A stretch of DNA of 64,000 nucleotides from Natrinema longum (GCF_017352095.1 NZ_CP071463.1:992001-1056000); one strand, 5' to 3'. Positions 1 through 8,755 are shown, counted from the first letter of the stretch. The notes: generated from the letters alone by a model not told the origin. A program made the numbers and translations.

Positions 1-1037
1 ACCGCTCCCGCGAGCAACGGGCCGCCGATCAGCGTCGTCGTGGCCGCCAGCACGAGCGCGACGACGATCGTCTCGTCGATCGTCAGCGGCCCCCACGTGT
101 TCTCCCGCCGGACCACTCGAACGACGAGCAGGCCCAGGACCGCGAGGGCGACGACAGCCGCTAGCACACCGTACCAGAGCCGCCCCTCGAGTGGCGGGGT
201 CACGACCGTGACGGCCCGGACGAACCCCACGGCCGTCTCGAGACCGTGGCGGCTCTCCGAGAGCAGCGTCCAGACGGCCGCCGGATCGCCGCCGGTCGCA
301 CGCAGGGCCGCCCAAAGCGAGTCGAGCGCTGCCCGATTCTCGAGGGCGAACTGACCGAGACCGGCCGCGTAGACGAGCACCGACAGCCAGAGCAACGGCA
401 ACGAGAGGTTCCGCCGTCGCCACCAGGCCGCGATCGAGGATTCGGCGTCCGATCGAGACGCGGATCGCGAGCGCGTCCCGCGGGACTGACCGGTTCCGTT
501 CGCAGTCGCGCGGTCCCTGCGCTCGCGTTGACTGCTCGATCCCGATCCGCGACGCCCCGATCCGCCGGTCCCAGTCGACGTCCCACCCGTCGTGCCGGCC
601 GTCGACGTCGACGCGCTCGAACCGGTCGCTGCCGAGGACGAGGTCCCACCCCCCACACCGGCCGCCGATTTCGCGCCGCTCGCGCCGGCCGCCGAGGACG
701 CCGACGCGGATGCCGTCTCCGATTCCGAGTAGCTCAGTTCCGTCCCGTCGGAGTCGTCCTCGTCACCGTCGTCGGTCTTCCAGACGTCGGGAGAGGGGAG
801 CCCGCTGGTCCGTTTCGCGACGTACTCCTCGTGGCCGAGTCGATCGTATGCCTGCCGCTCGACCGGATCGCCGAGAATATCGTACGCCGTCTGAACGGCG
901 GTGAACTGGGCCTGTGCGCGATCGTCGTCGTTCAGGTCGGGGTGGTAGACGCGAACCTGGTCGCGATAGGCGTCCTTGATCTCGTCCTGAGAGGCATCGG
1001 GCGGGATCTCCAGCAGATCGTAGAAATCGTCTGTCAT
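1..1037 (-). CDS. J-domain membrane protein (partial, C-terminus off the left edge)
   Basis: An N-terminal J-domain of about 65 residues is clear, with the diagnostic HPD tripeptide at residues 32-34 (VYHPDLN) between helices rich in Lys, Arg and Glu. This is the surface that stimulates Hsp70/DnaK ATPase in the family. A low-complexity Ser/Thr/Gly/Ala linker follows (about residues 110-185), then an Arg-rich stretch and at least two hydrophobic membrane segments (beginning at WWRRRNLSLPLLWLSVLVY and again near the window edge). It lacks the Gly/Phe and zinc-finger parts of true DnaJ, so it is a type III J-protein tethered to the membrane. The start at 1037 is the only ATG that leaves the J-domain complete. 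The C-terminus lies outside the window. The client and cellular role are unknown. Confidence 0.85.
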   Translation of the reverse strand, partial: MTDDFYDLLEIPPDASQDEIKDAYRDQVRVYHPDLNDDDRAQAQFTAVQTAYDILGDPVERQAYDRLGHEEYVAKRTSGLPSPDVWKTDDGDEDDSDGTELSYSESETASASASSAAGASGAKSAAGVGGGTSSSAATGSSASTSTAGTTGGTSTGTGGSGRRGSGSSSQRERRDRATANGTGQSRGTRSRSASRSDAESSIAAWWRRRNLSLPLLWLSVLVYAAGLGQFALENRAALDSLWAALRATGGDPAAVWTLLSESRHGLETAVGFVRAVTVVTPPLEGRLWYGVLAAVVALAVLGLLVVRVVRRENTWGPLTIDETIVVALVLAATTTLIGGPLLAGA

Positions 1038-1250
1038 ATGAGCGGGGGATCGATGTGGTCTGCTACGGAGATTAGCGGGGAGGGGTTATAATTTCGGTGT
1101 TCTTTCCAGTTCGGTTATACGGCCGAGCGGTCGACATCGAAGGTGTTCGACTGCCCGGCCGGCGACGCTCCCCCGGTGCATAGCCAACGGTGTCGGTTCC
1201 ACGCTCCGGAGCCGGGAGTATTGCGACCGCGTCGGCCGAACGCGCCCCGA

Positions 1251-2528
1251 TTAGGAGAAATCCGCGAGCGACGACTGGCCGGCCGACCGATCGTCGTGGA
1301 CCGGTTCCGGACCCGACTCCGGCGTCGATCCCCCGTCCGGATCGGTGTTCTCATCCGCTCGGTCGCCCTCCCAGCTCTCGAGGCTGGCCTGATCGGCGGC
1401 CGCGAACTCGAGGTTCGCCACGCGGACGCCGAGCTTGCGGACGGGCTCGCGATCGAACTCGGCGAACAGGTCGCGAGCGATGCGGTCGACGAGGTCGGGG
1501 TCGTCGACGGGGCCGGGCAGGGACCGCTCGCGGGTGTTGACGTCGTACGGCGGCGTGACGGCTTTGACTCCGATCGTCCGGTATAGCGCTCCCTCCCGCC
1601 GCGCGCGGTCGGCGACGGCGGCCGCAAGCGTCTCGATCAGGTCGTACTTCGGGGCCGGGTCGTCGACGGGTTCGGCGAACGCCGACTCCCGTGAGAAACT
1701 CTTGGGGTCGCCTTTCGGTTCGACCCGCCGGTCGTCCTCGCCGCGCGCACGGGCGTACAGTTCCCGACCGCGCTCGCCGAATCGCTCGACCAGCGGTTCC
1801 GGGTCGGTCTCGGCGACGTCGCCCGCCGTCTCCAGCCCCAGCTCCCGCAGTTCGCGGGCCGTCACGGGACCGACGCCGTGGAGCAAGTCGACCTCGAGCG
1901 GGGCGAGGAACGCCTGCACACCGTCGGGGTCGACGACGGTGAGCCCGTCTGGCTTGTCGAAGTCGCTGGCGATCTTTGCCGTACTCATCGTGGATGCGAC
2001 GCCGACGCTGACGGTGACGCCGACCTCCCGTCGGATGCGATCTTTCACGTGCCGGGCGAACCCCTCCGCCACCTCCCAGGCCGTCCGTTCGGTCACGTCG
2101 AGGTAGGCCTCGTCGATGCTCTCCTCGCGGACGACGTCGGCGCAGTCGTGGAGGATCTCCCGGACGTCGCTCGCGACCGACTCGTAGTAGTCCATGTCGA
2201 CGGGGCGGTAGTAGCCGGTCTCCTCGCGCTCGAGGCCGTCGGCCTCGCCGGTCTCGAACGCTCCGCGTCGGGGGAGTCGCTCGAGGGCCGTCGAGATCGC
2301 CTGTGCGCTCTCGACGCCGAACTCGCGGGCCTCGTAGCTGGCGGTGGCGACGGCACCGATCGTCTCGCCGGCCTCGTAACCCATGCCGACGACCACGGGT
2401 TCGCCCCGGAGTTCGGGCTCGCGCAGCCGCTCACAGGAAGCGTAGAAGCAATCGGCGTCGACGTGACAGACGATCCGATCCTCGTCGTCCTCGCCCTCGA
2501 CGCCCGGGAGTCGCGGCCCGTCGGACAT
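1251..2528 (-). CDS. dinB: DNA polymerase IV, Y-family translesion polymerase
   Basis: A 425-aa Y-family polymerase of normal length. The first catalytic block is HVDADCFYASCE (near residues 22-33), the second carries the metal-binding acidic pair in ESIDEAYLDV, and a helix-hairpin-helix region (LLHGVGPVTARELRELG) follows as in DinB/Dbh/Dpo4. The C-terminal tail ends in QSSLADFS, which fits a PIP-box for binding the PCNA sliding clamp. It inserts nucleotides opposite damaged bases during replication. It is transcribed alone; the next minus-strand gene lies more than 200 bp away on either side. Assignment to the family is firm. The lesion specificity cannot be read from sequence. Confidence 0.95.
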   Translation of the reverse strand: MSDGPRLPGVEGEDDEDRIVCHVDADCFYASCERLREPELRGEPVVVGMGYEAGETIGAVATASYEAREFGVESAQAISTALERLPRRGAFETGEADGLEREETGYYRPVDMDYYESVASDVREILHDCADVVREESIDEAYLDVTERTAWEVAEGFARHVKDRIRREVGVTVSVGVASTMSTAKIASDFDKPDGLTVVDPDGVQAFLAPLEVDLLHGVGPVTARELRELGLETAGDVAETDPEPLVERFGERGRELYARARGEDDRRVEPKGDPKSFSRESAFAEPVDDPAPKYDLIETLAAAVADRARREGALYRTIGVKAVTPPYDVNTRERSLPGPVDDPDLVDRIARDLFAEFDREPVRKLGVRVANLEFAAADQASLESWEGDRADENTDPDGGSTPESGPEPVHDDRSAGQSSLADFS

Positions 2529-2620
2529 TCGTTACCCGTCGATACGTCCGAACGGACGTGAACGTTGTGCCCCGTGACTGACGGGGAGAAGAAGTCTCGA
2601 ATGTGCACGCCAGACGGCCG

Positions 2621-2950
2621 TCAGTTGTACTCCCGCCAGCGGTACCCACAGTCGGTGCACTTGAAAAACCGCGTCGGCGGTTCGTCGGCCGACGCCGTCT
2701 GCTTGAGCGTGTACCAAGCTTCCTCGGCACCGCACTCGTCGCAGATGATATCCGTCGCCTTCGGTTTGCCCTCGAAGTTGGCCTCCTCGCTCGACTCGAT
2801 CACGTCATCGTCGGTCTGGGACTCCGTCGTGACGAACGCGTCTTCCTGCTCGCGGTCTCGTTCGCTCGAGGCCCCGCAGTCGTCGTTCGTACAGACCATG
2901 CGCTCGCCCTGCGCTTTCATCATCGAACCGCAGTCGTCGCAAAACTGCAT
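2621..2950 (-). CDS. TFS/RPB9-type zinc-ribbon transcription factor (divergent paralogue)
   Basis: 109 aa with two zinc ribbons: N-terminal C4/C7/C20/C25 and C-terminal C70/C73/C98/C101. This is the layout of archaeal TFS (TFIIS-like, stimulates RNA polymerase transcript cleavage) and of RPA12/RPB9 subunits. The acidic hairpin pair D89-E90 that reaches the polymerase active site is kept (ASADEPPTRFF). The Arg that normally precedes it in the R-S/A-A-D-E motif is Ala (A86) here. That suggests the second, divergent haloarchaeal TFS copy rather than the principal cleavage factor, although this is inference. It stands just downstream of the 3010-4231 gene pair on the same strand. Confidence 0.85.
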   Translation of the reverse strand: MQFCDDCGSMMKAQGERMVCTNDDCGASSERDREQEDAFVTTESQTDDDVIESSEEANFEGKPKATDIICDECGAEEAWYTLKQTASADEPPTRFFKCTDCGYRWREYN

Positions 2951-3009
2951 ACTTGCCGTCTACGAACTCGGCACGCAAAAACACACCAGTTGGCCGGCAA
3001 CCAGCAAAC

Positions 3010-3552
3010 TCACTCCGTCCTCTCGAGTACCTCGTCCTCGAGCACGAACGGACAGTCCGCAACGCGGAACGTCGACACGCTGGGCACGGTGAGAATCTCG
3101 GCGTCCTCGTGAGCGCACGCGACATCGGGTGGGTCCGAGAAGTAGTCACAGCCCTGGCAGTAGGATCGCTTCTCGACCTCGCGGATCACCCGACCGTCAG
3201 GCTCGTCCGGTAGCCCGTCCGCGTCGGCGGCCTCGAGTCGTGCCCACAGACGGTCACCGTCGATTTCGCCGGTCTGTTGCCGGTCGAACAGCTCGTCGAA
3301 GTCGGGCGCACTCGATGGTGACCGATCCGAGTCGGTTCCGTCGGCCGCTCCCTCGGCGCTCGCGGCGAGGTCACCGAGTGGAGCGGATCGACGCCCCCCC
3401 TCAGCGTCGGTGTCGCCGCCGGAATCGGCATCCGCCATCGGGTCTGGATCGTCGTCGCCCTCGCCGGGATCGGCAGCCGCCGGCGGGTTCGACTCGTCGG
3501 GATCCGTGAATTCGAAACGGTCCTCGGCCGCAGAATCCGAACGGTCAGTCAT
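3010..3552 (-). CDS. Haloarchaeal hypothetical with Cys-rich C-terminal module
   Basis: 180 aa, not recognised as a named family. The first 90 residues are very acidic and Gly/Ala/Asp-rich, so probably disordered. The second half looks folded: a helical segment with FDELFDRQQTGEIDGDRLW, then a cluster CQGCDYFSDPPDVACAHE with three Cys and a His suited to one zinc ion, then a short beta-rich tail with a further Cys. The start ATG at 3552 overlaps the end of the upstream gene (3545-4231) by 8 bp, so the two are translationally coupled and probably act together. No enzyme signature is visible. Confidence 0.75.
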   Translation of the reverse strand: MTDRSDSAAEDRFEFTDPDESNPPAAADPGEGDDDPDPMADADSGGDTDAEGGRRSAPLGDLAASAEGAADGTDSDRSPSSAPDFDELFDRQQTGEIDGDRLWARLEAADADGLPDEPDGRVIREVEKRSYCQGCDYFSDPPDVACAHEDAEILTVPSVSTFRVADCPFVLEDEVLERTE

Positions 3553-4231
3553 CGAGATGTTCCTCCGTTTCGGTCGGTGAAACCGGCGTCTCGGTGTCGT
3601 CGTCGACGGCTCCGGCGTCGTCGCCGACCGATTCGGCCTCCGCTTCGACGGCCGCGAAGACCGCCGCGGTCGTCGCCCCGTCGTCGGTCTCCACGCGGCC
3701 CTCGAAGGCCGGCGGATCGGCCGTCTGCAGACGGTTGGAGCCGAAGACGGACGGCTTTTTCACGACGTCGGTGAACGCGCTCGCACAGTGGGGACACTCG
3801 GGTGCGGTCAGCAACGCGATGCCGACGCTCGAGCCACAGTCCTCACAGTTCGCCGTCGTGATTCCGAGCCTGTTGGCCGCCAGTTTGAGTCGGTCCGTGG
3901 CGGTTTGCCGGCGCTGTTGTGCGGCGAGTTCCTCGCGCTGCTCCCGGAGATCCACGACCGCCCGAGCGAGCAGCGTCGATCGGTCGGCGAGTTCGTCCGT
4001 CTCCGCGAGGAGGTCGTCGAGGACGATCTCGAAGTTGTCGAACCCACCCTCGACGGTCGATTCGAGGGCCGCAAGGTCCCTGTGGATCGCCTCGAGATCG
4101 TCCGCGGCGGCTCGATCCGGGTGGTGGTGATCGGCCGGGGCTTTGTCGTCGAGTTCCCCCTTGAGTTGTACCACGCGAGCACGGACATCCGCGAGGAGGT
4201 CGGTGAACTCGTCGCGATCCTGACTCGGCAT
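3545..4231 (-). CDS. Coiled-coil protein with a C-terminal zinc ribbon
   Basis: 228 aa. Residues about 1-115 are heptad-like and rich in Leu, Glu, Arg and Ala (for example DLREQREELAAQQRRQTA), which predicts a long coiled coil. A zinc ribbon follows with CEDCGSS and CPHCASAF spaced about 18 residues apart. The tail is acidic and disordered. The stop overlaps the start of the next gene, so it is the first gene of a two-gene operon with 3010-3552. The pattern suggests a small oligomeric scaffold or nucleic-acid/protein-binding protein. No catalytic residues are apparent and no named function can be given. Confidence 0.8.
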   Translation of the reverse strand: MPSQDRDEFTDLLADVRARVVQLKGELDDKAPADHHHPDRAAADDLEAIHRDLAALESTVEGGFDNFEIVLDDLLAETDELADRSTLLARAVVDLREQREELAAQQRRQTATDRLKLAANRLGITTANCEDCGSSVGIALLTAPECPHCASAFTDVVKKPSVFGSNRLQTADPPAFEGRVETDDGATTAAVFAAVEAEAESVGDDAGAVDDDTETPVSPTETEEHLDD

Positions 4232-4304
4232 CTGCTCGTAGTAGGGACATCAACCGTATAAGAGTTTGTGAGAGTTTAGGGCGTCCCCCGATCGAAACCT
4301 GCCG

Positions 4305-5141
4305 TCACCGGATCTTTCGGACGTTACTGATGTCGAAGCCGCCGTCGTGAATCTCCGTTTCGAACCGGACGATGTCCTCGTCCTCGAGTCGAGAGAGCAC
4401 GCCGCGGAACTGCTCGACGACGAGGGTTCTGGCCCGTTCCGAGCCGCCGCTTTCCCACTCGAACAGCAGGGTCCCGTCGGTAGCTTCCTTGAGCCGGCCG
4501 AGCTCGGTCTGCTCGAGGAGCTCCGAGTTGACGAGCAGGAGGATCAAACCGCCCCAGCGATGAGAGGCGCGTTTGAGCCCTTTCAACAGGACGGTCAGGT
4601 CCGACCAGCCGAGCCGGTCGTCGGCCGCCGCGACCAGGTCGGTGACCGAATCGATCACGACCACGCTATCCGCCGCGTGGTCGGTCAGGTACTCCCCCAG
4701 CGCCTCGAGGACGTCGGTCCGGTCGTTGTGACTGCCGAGTTCGGTGATGTCGGCCATGCTCTCGGCGTACCAGTCGGTCGGGACGGGCGTCAGCTGGAAG
4801 TACTCCTCGGCGAACTCGACGTACGTCACGTCGTCCATCCCCGTCCGGACGAGTTCGTCGTCCATGACGAACTCCATCTCGGTGACGACGGCACTCCGTT
4901 CGTCGGTAAACGAGACGTAGTGGACGTCGTCGGGAACCGTCGTGCCGGGCTCGAGGTCGCCGTAGTAGAGATCGAACAGTTCGGGATCGGCACCGATGAG
5001 CCCGGTCATCGCGGCGCTCGTGTAACAGAACTCCCGCGCGCCGGCCCCGGGTTCGCCCGCCAGAAGGACGACGCTCCCGGTCGGTGCCCCTCCACCGATC
5101 ATCCGATCGAGCCGCGAGATTCCCAGCGGCATCCGCTCCAT
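4305..5141 (-). CDS. KaiC/RadA-like RecA-fold protein with degenerate Walker A
   Basis: 278 aa. The opening (GISRLDRMIGGGAPTGSVVLL) is the classic start of a KaiC/RadA-like RecA domain, and a Walker-B-like strand VVVIDSVTDL follows in the middle. The Walker A loop reads GEPGAGAR at residues 29-36, so the invariant Lys and the Ser/Thr are replaced by Ala35 and Arg36. ATP hydrolysis is therefore doubtful. The C-terminal part with VEQFRGVLSRLEDEDIVRFE resembles haloarchaeal 'Htr-like' KaiC relatives. It stands alone, with about 90 bp to either neighbour. It is likely a signalling or regulatory RecA-fold protein; its partner is unknown. Confidence 0.8.
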   Translation of the reverse strand: MERMPLGISRLDRMIGGGAPTGSVVLLAGEPGAGAREFCYTSAAMTGLIGADPELFDLYYGDLEPGTTVPDDVHYVSFTDERSAVVTEMEFVMDDELVRTGMDDVTYVEFAEEYFQLTPVPTDWYAESMADITELGSHNDRTDVLEALGEYLTDHAADSVVVIDSVTDLVAAADDRLGWSDLTVLLKGLKRASHRWGGLILLLVNSELLEQTELGRLKEATDGTLLFEWESGGSERARTLVVEQFRGVLSRLEDEDIVRFETEIHDGGFDISNVRKIR

Positions 5142-5227
5142 ACGTGTCCGTTCAGTCGGATCCGCTTACGTGTTGTGGGCAACTCCCGCTTCGTTGACGG
5201 GCGTCGAGAGCGGGTCGACCGCTGGCG

Positions 5228-6199
5228 TCACTCGTCCGGCCGAACGCGAGCCCCGGTCTCGGTCGCCGCCGTGAGAACGACCGTTCCCTCGAGTCCGCGG
5301 GCCGCGAGCGCGTCTTCGGCCGCAGCCGTGGCCTCGTCGGCGTGGACGGTATCGGTGACGCCGTAGACGACCGGTCCCCACGACGACTGGCCGACCCCCG
5401 AGAGAACCGGACACTCCCGGAGCGATTCGACGAGTTCGCCCGCGGGTGGCCGGAAGACGCCCCCCTGGGCGTCGGCGTACCAGACGCCGTTCTTGCGTCC
5501 GATCTCGGCGATCGCCTCGCCGAACGCCTCGAGGCGGCCAGCCGCCGCGGCCGGGAGCAGTCGTCGAGTGACGACGCCGGCGATCTCGTCGGCGATTGTG
5601 GGATCCGCGCGTTCGACGACCGTCCGCATGCTCGCGTCCTCGTCGTCGCCGCTGCGGCCGGGGTCGGCGTCGGGGACGACGACCAGAAATCGCCAGTCTG
5701 CGGGCAGTTCGTGGCGGGCAACGACCGGGGGGACCGTCCAGTCGCCCGCCGCCGGCGGCTCGGTCGTAAATCGGTTCGTCGGATGGCCGGCGTCGACGAC
5801 GAACCCGCCGCCCTCGAACGTCGCGACCCCGACGCCGCTGCGGCCGCCCCGTCCCATCGCGGGCGCGTGCTCGCGGACTCGTGCCTCGAGACCGTGGGTA
5901 CGCGCCGTCGCCGTGAGTACGGCGAGTGCGAGTTGGGTCCCGCTCCCGAGGCCGACGTGGCGTGGCAGCGACTCCTCGAGCGCGACCGCGACGCCAGGGA
6001 CCTCGAGGACGTCGGCGGCGCGGTTCGCGTACTCCCGGACTAGCGGATCGTCGGCCTCGACGGAAGCGGCGGGGTCGGCGGTGACGGTTACCCGCGGCTC
6101 CGCGAGTCCGATACCGATACCGCCGTAGAGCCGGTCGCGAGCGAGCGAGAGGTTCTGGAAGCCGACGTGGAGTCGCGCACCCGCGCTGACGGTCGCCAT
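5228..6199 (-). CDS. Beta-ribofuranosylaminobenzene 5'-phosphate synthase-like GHMP protein
   Basis: 323 aa when started at the ATG at 6199 (MATVSAGARLHVGFQNL), which is where homologues begin; an in-frame upstream codon at 6226 would add nine unconvincing residues. The GHMP-superfamily ATP/phosphate-binding loop is seen as PRHVGLGSGTQLALAV. The downstream GRGGRSGVGVATFEGGGFVV stretch is typical of beta-RFAP synthase, the enzyme that joins 4-hydroxybenzoate-type or p-aminobenzoate substrates to PRPP in pterin cofactor synthesis. Haloarchaea are not methanogens, so the product here may be another C1-carrier precursor. The family assignment is good, the exact substrate uncertain. Confidence 0.82.
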   Translation of the reverse strand: MATVSAGARLHVGFQNLSLARDRLYGGIGIGLAEPRVTVTADPAASVEADDPLVREYANRAADVLEVPGVAVALEESLPRHVGLGSGTQLALAVLTATARTHGLEARVREHAPAMGRGGRSGVGVATFEGGGFVVDAGHPTNRFTTEPPAAGDWTVPPVVARHELPADWRFLVVVPDADPGRSGDDEDASMRTVVERADPTIADEIAGVVTRRLLPAAAAGRLEAFGEAIAEIGRKNGVWYADAQGGVFRPPAGELVESLRECPVLSGVGQSSWGPVVYGVTDTVHADEATAAAEDALAARGLEGTVVLTAATETGARVRPDE

Positions 6200-6287
6200 A
6201 TCGCGGCGTAGGGGAAGCGCCGCCAAGGGGATTGCGACGGTGGCAACGAATGAGACGGTTTACTGTGCCGATGTCCCGGACGACTCG

Positions 6288-6680
6288 CTACGCGTCGTCG
6301 TCCTCGAGTCGGCGGCTCACTCGCTGTAAGACGTCGGTCGCGCGTTTGACGTCGGCACCGCGTTCGACGAAGACGAGCGTTCGTGGCGGGGTCGTCGCCG
6401 TCGGTCGTACCCGAAGATCGAGTTCCCTGGCCGTCTCGGCCGCTGTCTCCTGCCCGGCCTCGAACTCGAGGCGGGCGCGATCCTCGTGGACGAACACGCG
6501 AGCGAGTCGGTCGTCGCGGCGAGCGATGTCGTAGGCGCGAGCGCCGTCGGGCGTCGGTTCGACGTCTCGATCGGCGTTCCTCACGTCGAAGGACGCGAGT
6601 TGGCCGTCCTCGCGGCCGTCGACTTCGCTCGAGAGGAGTTCGGCGATCCGGCGACCGTCGGTGATCCGATCCTCGACCAT
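6288..6680 (-). CDS. Conserved haloarchaeal hypothetical protein
   Basis: 130 aa, unnamed. It begins MVEDRITDGRRIAELLSSEV and is built of alternating short helices and strands, with many Asp, Glu and Arg and no Cys, transmembrane segment or nucleotide motif. It lies 23 bp downstream of the DUF2240 gene on the same strand, and the two are probably co-transcribed. Codon use (GC-rich third positions) fits a real gene. No function can be inferred from sequence alone. Confidence 0.72.
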   Translation of the reverse strand: MVEDRITDGRRIAELLSSEVDGREDGQLASFDVRNADRDVEPTPDGARAYDIARRDDRLARVFVHEDRARLEFEAGQETAAETARELDLRVRPTATTPPRTLVFVERGADVKRATDVLQRVSRRLEDDDA

Positions 6681-6703
6681 GTCCGTCGCTCGGTCCCGCG
6701 GGA

Positions 6704-7162
6704 TTAACCGTCTTCGGTGTCGCGGACGGCCGACCGGGCGATCGGGACGAGATCGTCGACGTCGATGCCTTCGCGGCGGGCGTAGACCACCGCGGCGGCC
6801 TCGATCGTCAGCCCGAGTTCCCGCTGGAGGGTGTTAATCGCGCCGACGGCCTCGTGTTTCTCCATCCCCTCGGCGACCAGCGAATCGAGCACCCGTTCGA
6901 ACGCCGACCGTTCCCGCAGAAGGTCCTCGTCGGGGACGAACTCCTCGGGCACCGATACGCCGACGGGATCGAACGTGACCGCGAGGCCGTCGTCGTCGCG
7001 CTCGAGGAGCCCCTCCTTGGTCGCGATATCGATCAGTCGCTTGGCCTGATCGGGGGAGAACCAGTCCCGATCGAGCGAGAGGGCGACGACGAACTCGTTT
7101 TCCTTGAGGCGACGGGTCCCGTTCTGGATGAACGGGGCGGCAACCGCGACGCGAAGGCTCAT
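6704..7162 (-). CDS. DUF2240 family protein
   Basis: 152 aa when started at the ATG at 7162 (MSLRVAVAAPFIQNGTRRLKENEF); the open frame continues upstream without homologous character. The order of a short hydrophobic start, a winged-helix-like block (DWFSPDQAKRLIDIATKEGLL) and a C-terminal helical block ending AAAVVYARREGIDVDDLVPIARS matches the archaeal DUF2240 family. The middle block resembles a DNA-binding fold, but a specific role is not established. It is the first gene of a likely pair with 6288-6680 and starts about 80 bp downstream of the RNase H gene. Confidence 0.82.
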   Translation of the reverse strand: MSLRVAVAAPFIQNGTRRLKENEFVVALSLDRDWFSPDQAKRLIDIATKEGLLERDDDGLAVTFDPVGVSVPEEFVPDEDLLRERSAFERVLDSLVAEGMEKHEAVGAINTLQRELGLTIEAAAVVYARREGIDVDDLVPIARSAVRDTEDG

Positions 7163-7244
7163 CGGAGACGACTTGCTCGAGCGGTGAGAAAACGATGGCG
7201 GTTCCGGTCGATTCGGGATCGAACGGAGCGCCGACGGGTGGCGA

Positions 7245-7886
7245 TCAGTCGGACGCGCGACCGCCGCCACCGCCGTTTCGGTCCGCCCGGGACGGTGGGG
7301 GGAACTCGGCGGCAGTCGGCTCCGGTACGTCGGGGAGGACACAGCGGTCGGGTTCGCGGTTGACGTGGCGGTACTGGTCCGGCGCGTTCGCGAGCGGGTG
7401 GGCGGGGTTTTGGTCGCTGTCGATCCGGGCGGCCCGCACTTCGTCGAACCCGTTGAGTCGGGCCCGAATGCCGCGCCAGTGATACCGCGTCGCGGTCGGG
7501 ATGGAGACGGGACGCGGCGGCTTCCCGTCCGGATGTCGCGTCGCGAGGATGGCACTGTTGACGTTACTGGCGAGCGCGTCGTGGTCGATGAGGACGCCGA
7601 CCGAGGCGTCTCGTGGCGCTCGCGCGGCGAGGACGTCCAGTCCGAGGTGGAGCGCCCGATACTCCGCGACGTTGTTGTCCGGCGGCGTGTCCGCAGTCGC
7701 GACGCGTGCGACGCGGGTGCCGTCGCGCGTTTCGATAACGGCGCCCAGTCCGCCGCCCGGTCCCCGGAAGGACCCGTCGGTAGCGACGTAGAAGTCACGA
7801 TGGTGGGTCCGCGGGGGATGAGCGATGTGGGGCGTGGGCGACTCGTCGAACAAGTCCCGCAGTGCGGGCCGGCCGTGAGCGGCCAT
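7245..7886 (-). CDS. rnhA: Ribonuclease HI
   Basis: 213 aa. The RNase H fold carries the expected acidic catalytic residues: D37 in VATDGSFRG, E75 in NNVAEYRALHLGLD and D101 in VLIDHDALASN, with a probable fourth metal ligand in DSDQNPAHPLANA. It cleaves the RNA strand of RNA-DNA hybrids, for example primers and R-loops. The start ATG at 7886 lies about 24 nt from a TATA-like element (ACTTTAAG on the minus strand, 7909-7917), as expected for a leaderless haloarchaeal transcript. An upstream in-frame extension to 8150 looks non-coding. The C-terminus is a Gly/Arg-rich tail. Confidence 0.9.
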   Translation of the reverse strand: MAAHGRPALRDLFDESPTPHIAHPPRTHHRDFYVATDGSFRGPGGGLGAVIETRDGTRVARVATADTPPDNNVAEYRALHLGLDVLAARAPRDASVGVLIDHDALASNVNSAILATRHPDGKPPRPVSIPTATRYHWRGIRARLNGFDEVRAARIDSDQNPAHPLANAPDQYRHVNREPDRCVLPDVPEPTAAEFPPPSRADRNGGGGGRASD

Positions 7887-7919
7887 ACCAGTAATAGGCG
7901 GTGTAGGTTTCTTAAAGTT

Positions 7920-8162
7920 ATGCCAGTACTCGGTCCGTGCGACGAACTCGCCCCGAGAGGCGCTCCTCGACGACCGTTCGAGGAGTTCGACCGTCCCGAC
8001 TCCCCGATCGGCCACGACCACACCGGGATTCGCCACGTCCCCGACCGCGCCACCGTGCTGTGTCTCGGCGGACCCGTCGAGCACGCGGCCCTCGAGGACG
8101 AGCCTCGCTGTCCGTCGGTGAACGCTCGCTCGCGGACCGGCGGCCACCACCGGAGCGTCTGA
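7920..8162 (+). CDS. Possible small protein, unassigned
   Basis: An 80-codon plus-strand frame beginning MPVLGPCDELAPRG. Third positions are strongly GC-rich and the product is Asp/Glu/His-rich, as in real haloarchaeal genes and unlike the Arg/Ser-rich shadow frames. It contains two Cys (residues 7 and 48) and a His-rich middle. Against it, its ATG lies inside the probable TATA region of the divergent RNase H gene and no homologue is recalled. It is offered as a possible gene only. Confidence 0.3.
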   Translation: MPVLGPCDELAPRGAPRRPFEEFDRPDSPIGHDHTGIRHVPDRATVLCLGGPVEHAALEDEPRCPSVNARSRTGGHHRSV

Positions 8163-8389
8163 CAGCGCGGACGCGAGCGGACGACCGACCGGCCTCGATT
8201 CGTAGCGCTGACTGACAATTATCGAGCATCGAAACAGTCTCGAGACGGAGTATACGTCCCGAATTCGACGAAATCGATGGGTTCGACGTTCACAACCGAG
8301 GTACTCGCGGACGGTGTCGGATCGGCCGGGATCGGACCCCCAATCTGTGTTGGCAGTAGGTGTAATATCACCCGGTACCTGGAGAGTGT

Positions 8390-8755
8390 ATGAACCAGAC
8401 GACTGCCAGCCGGATGGAAGCGGCCTGTGCGCTCCTCGCGGAATCCGAACGCCGGTTCCTGCTCTACCAGTTGGCCGACGATCGAACGGTGAACCTCGAA
8501 GACGTCGTCACGCAGGTCGCAGCCTGGGAGTGCGACGCCCGTGCCGACGCGATCGACAAAGGCGTTCGACAGCGCGTCTACGTTTCGCTGGTCCACAACC
8601 ACCTGCCGCGGCTCGCGGATTACGACATCATCGAGTACGACCTGCGCAGCGGTGACATCGTCCTTGCGGACGGGTTCGACGACATCAAGCCCCTGCTCGA
8701 GCAGTTCAGACAGACCGAAGAGAAGCCCGAGATCCGCGAACGGGCACCGCTCTGA
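8390..8755 (+). CDS. DUF7344-type winged-helix protein
   Basis: 121 aa. The sequence pattern (ESERRFLLYQLADDRTVNLED, then RQRVYVSLVHNHLPRLADY and IIEYDLRSGDIVLAD) is the small winged-helix module common in haloarchaea and annotated as DUF7344. It is expected to bind DNA as a transcription regulator; the target is unknown. A TATA-like element (TGTAATATC, 8361-8369) lies about 21-29 nt before the ATG, so the mRNA is probably leaderless. It stands alone, with a 350-bp gap downstream. Confidence 0.82.
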   Translation: MNQTTASRMEAACALLAESERRFLLYQLADDRTVNLEDVVTQVAAWECDARADAIDKGVRQRVYVSLVHNHLPRLADYDIIEYDLRSGDIVLADGFDDIKPLLEQFRQTEEKPEIRERAPL

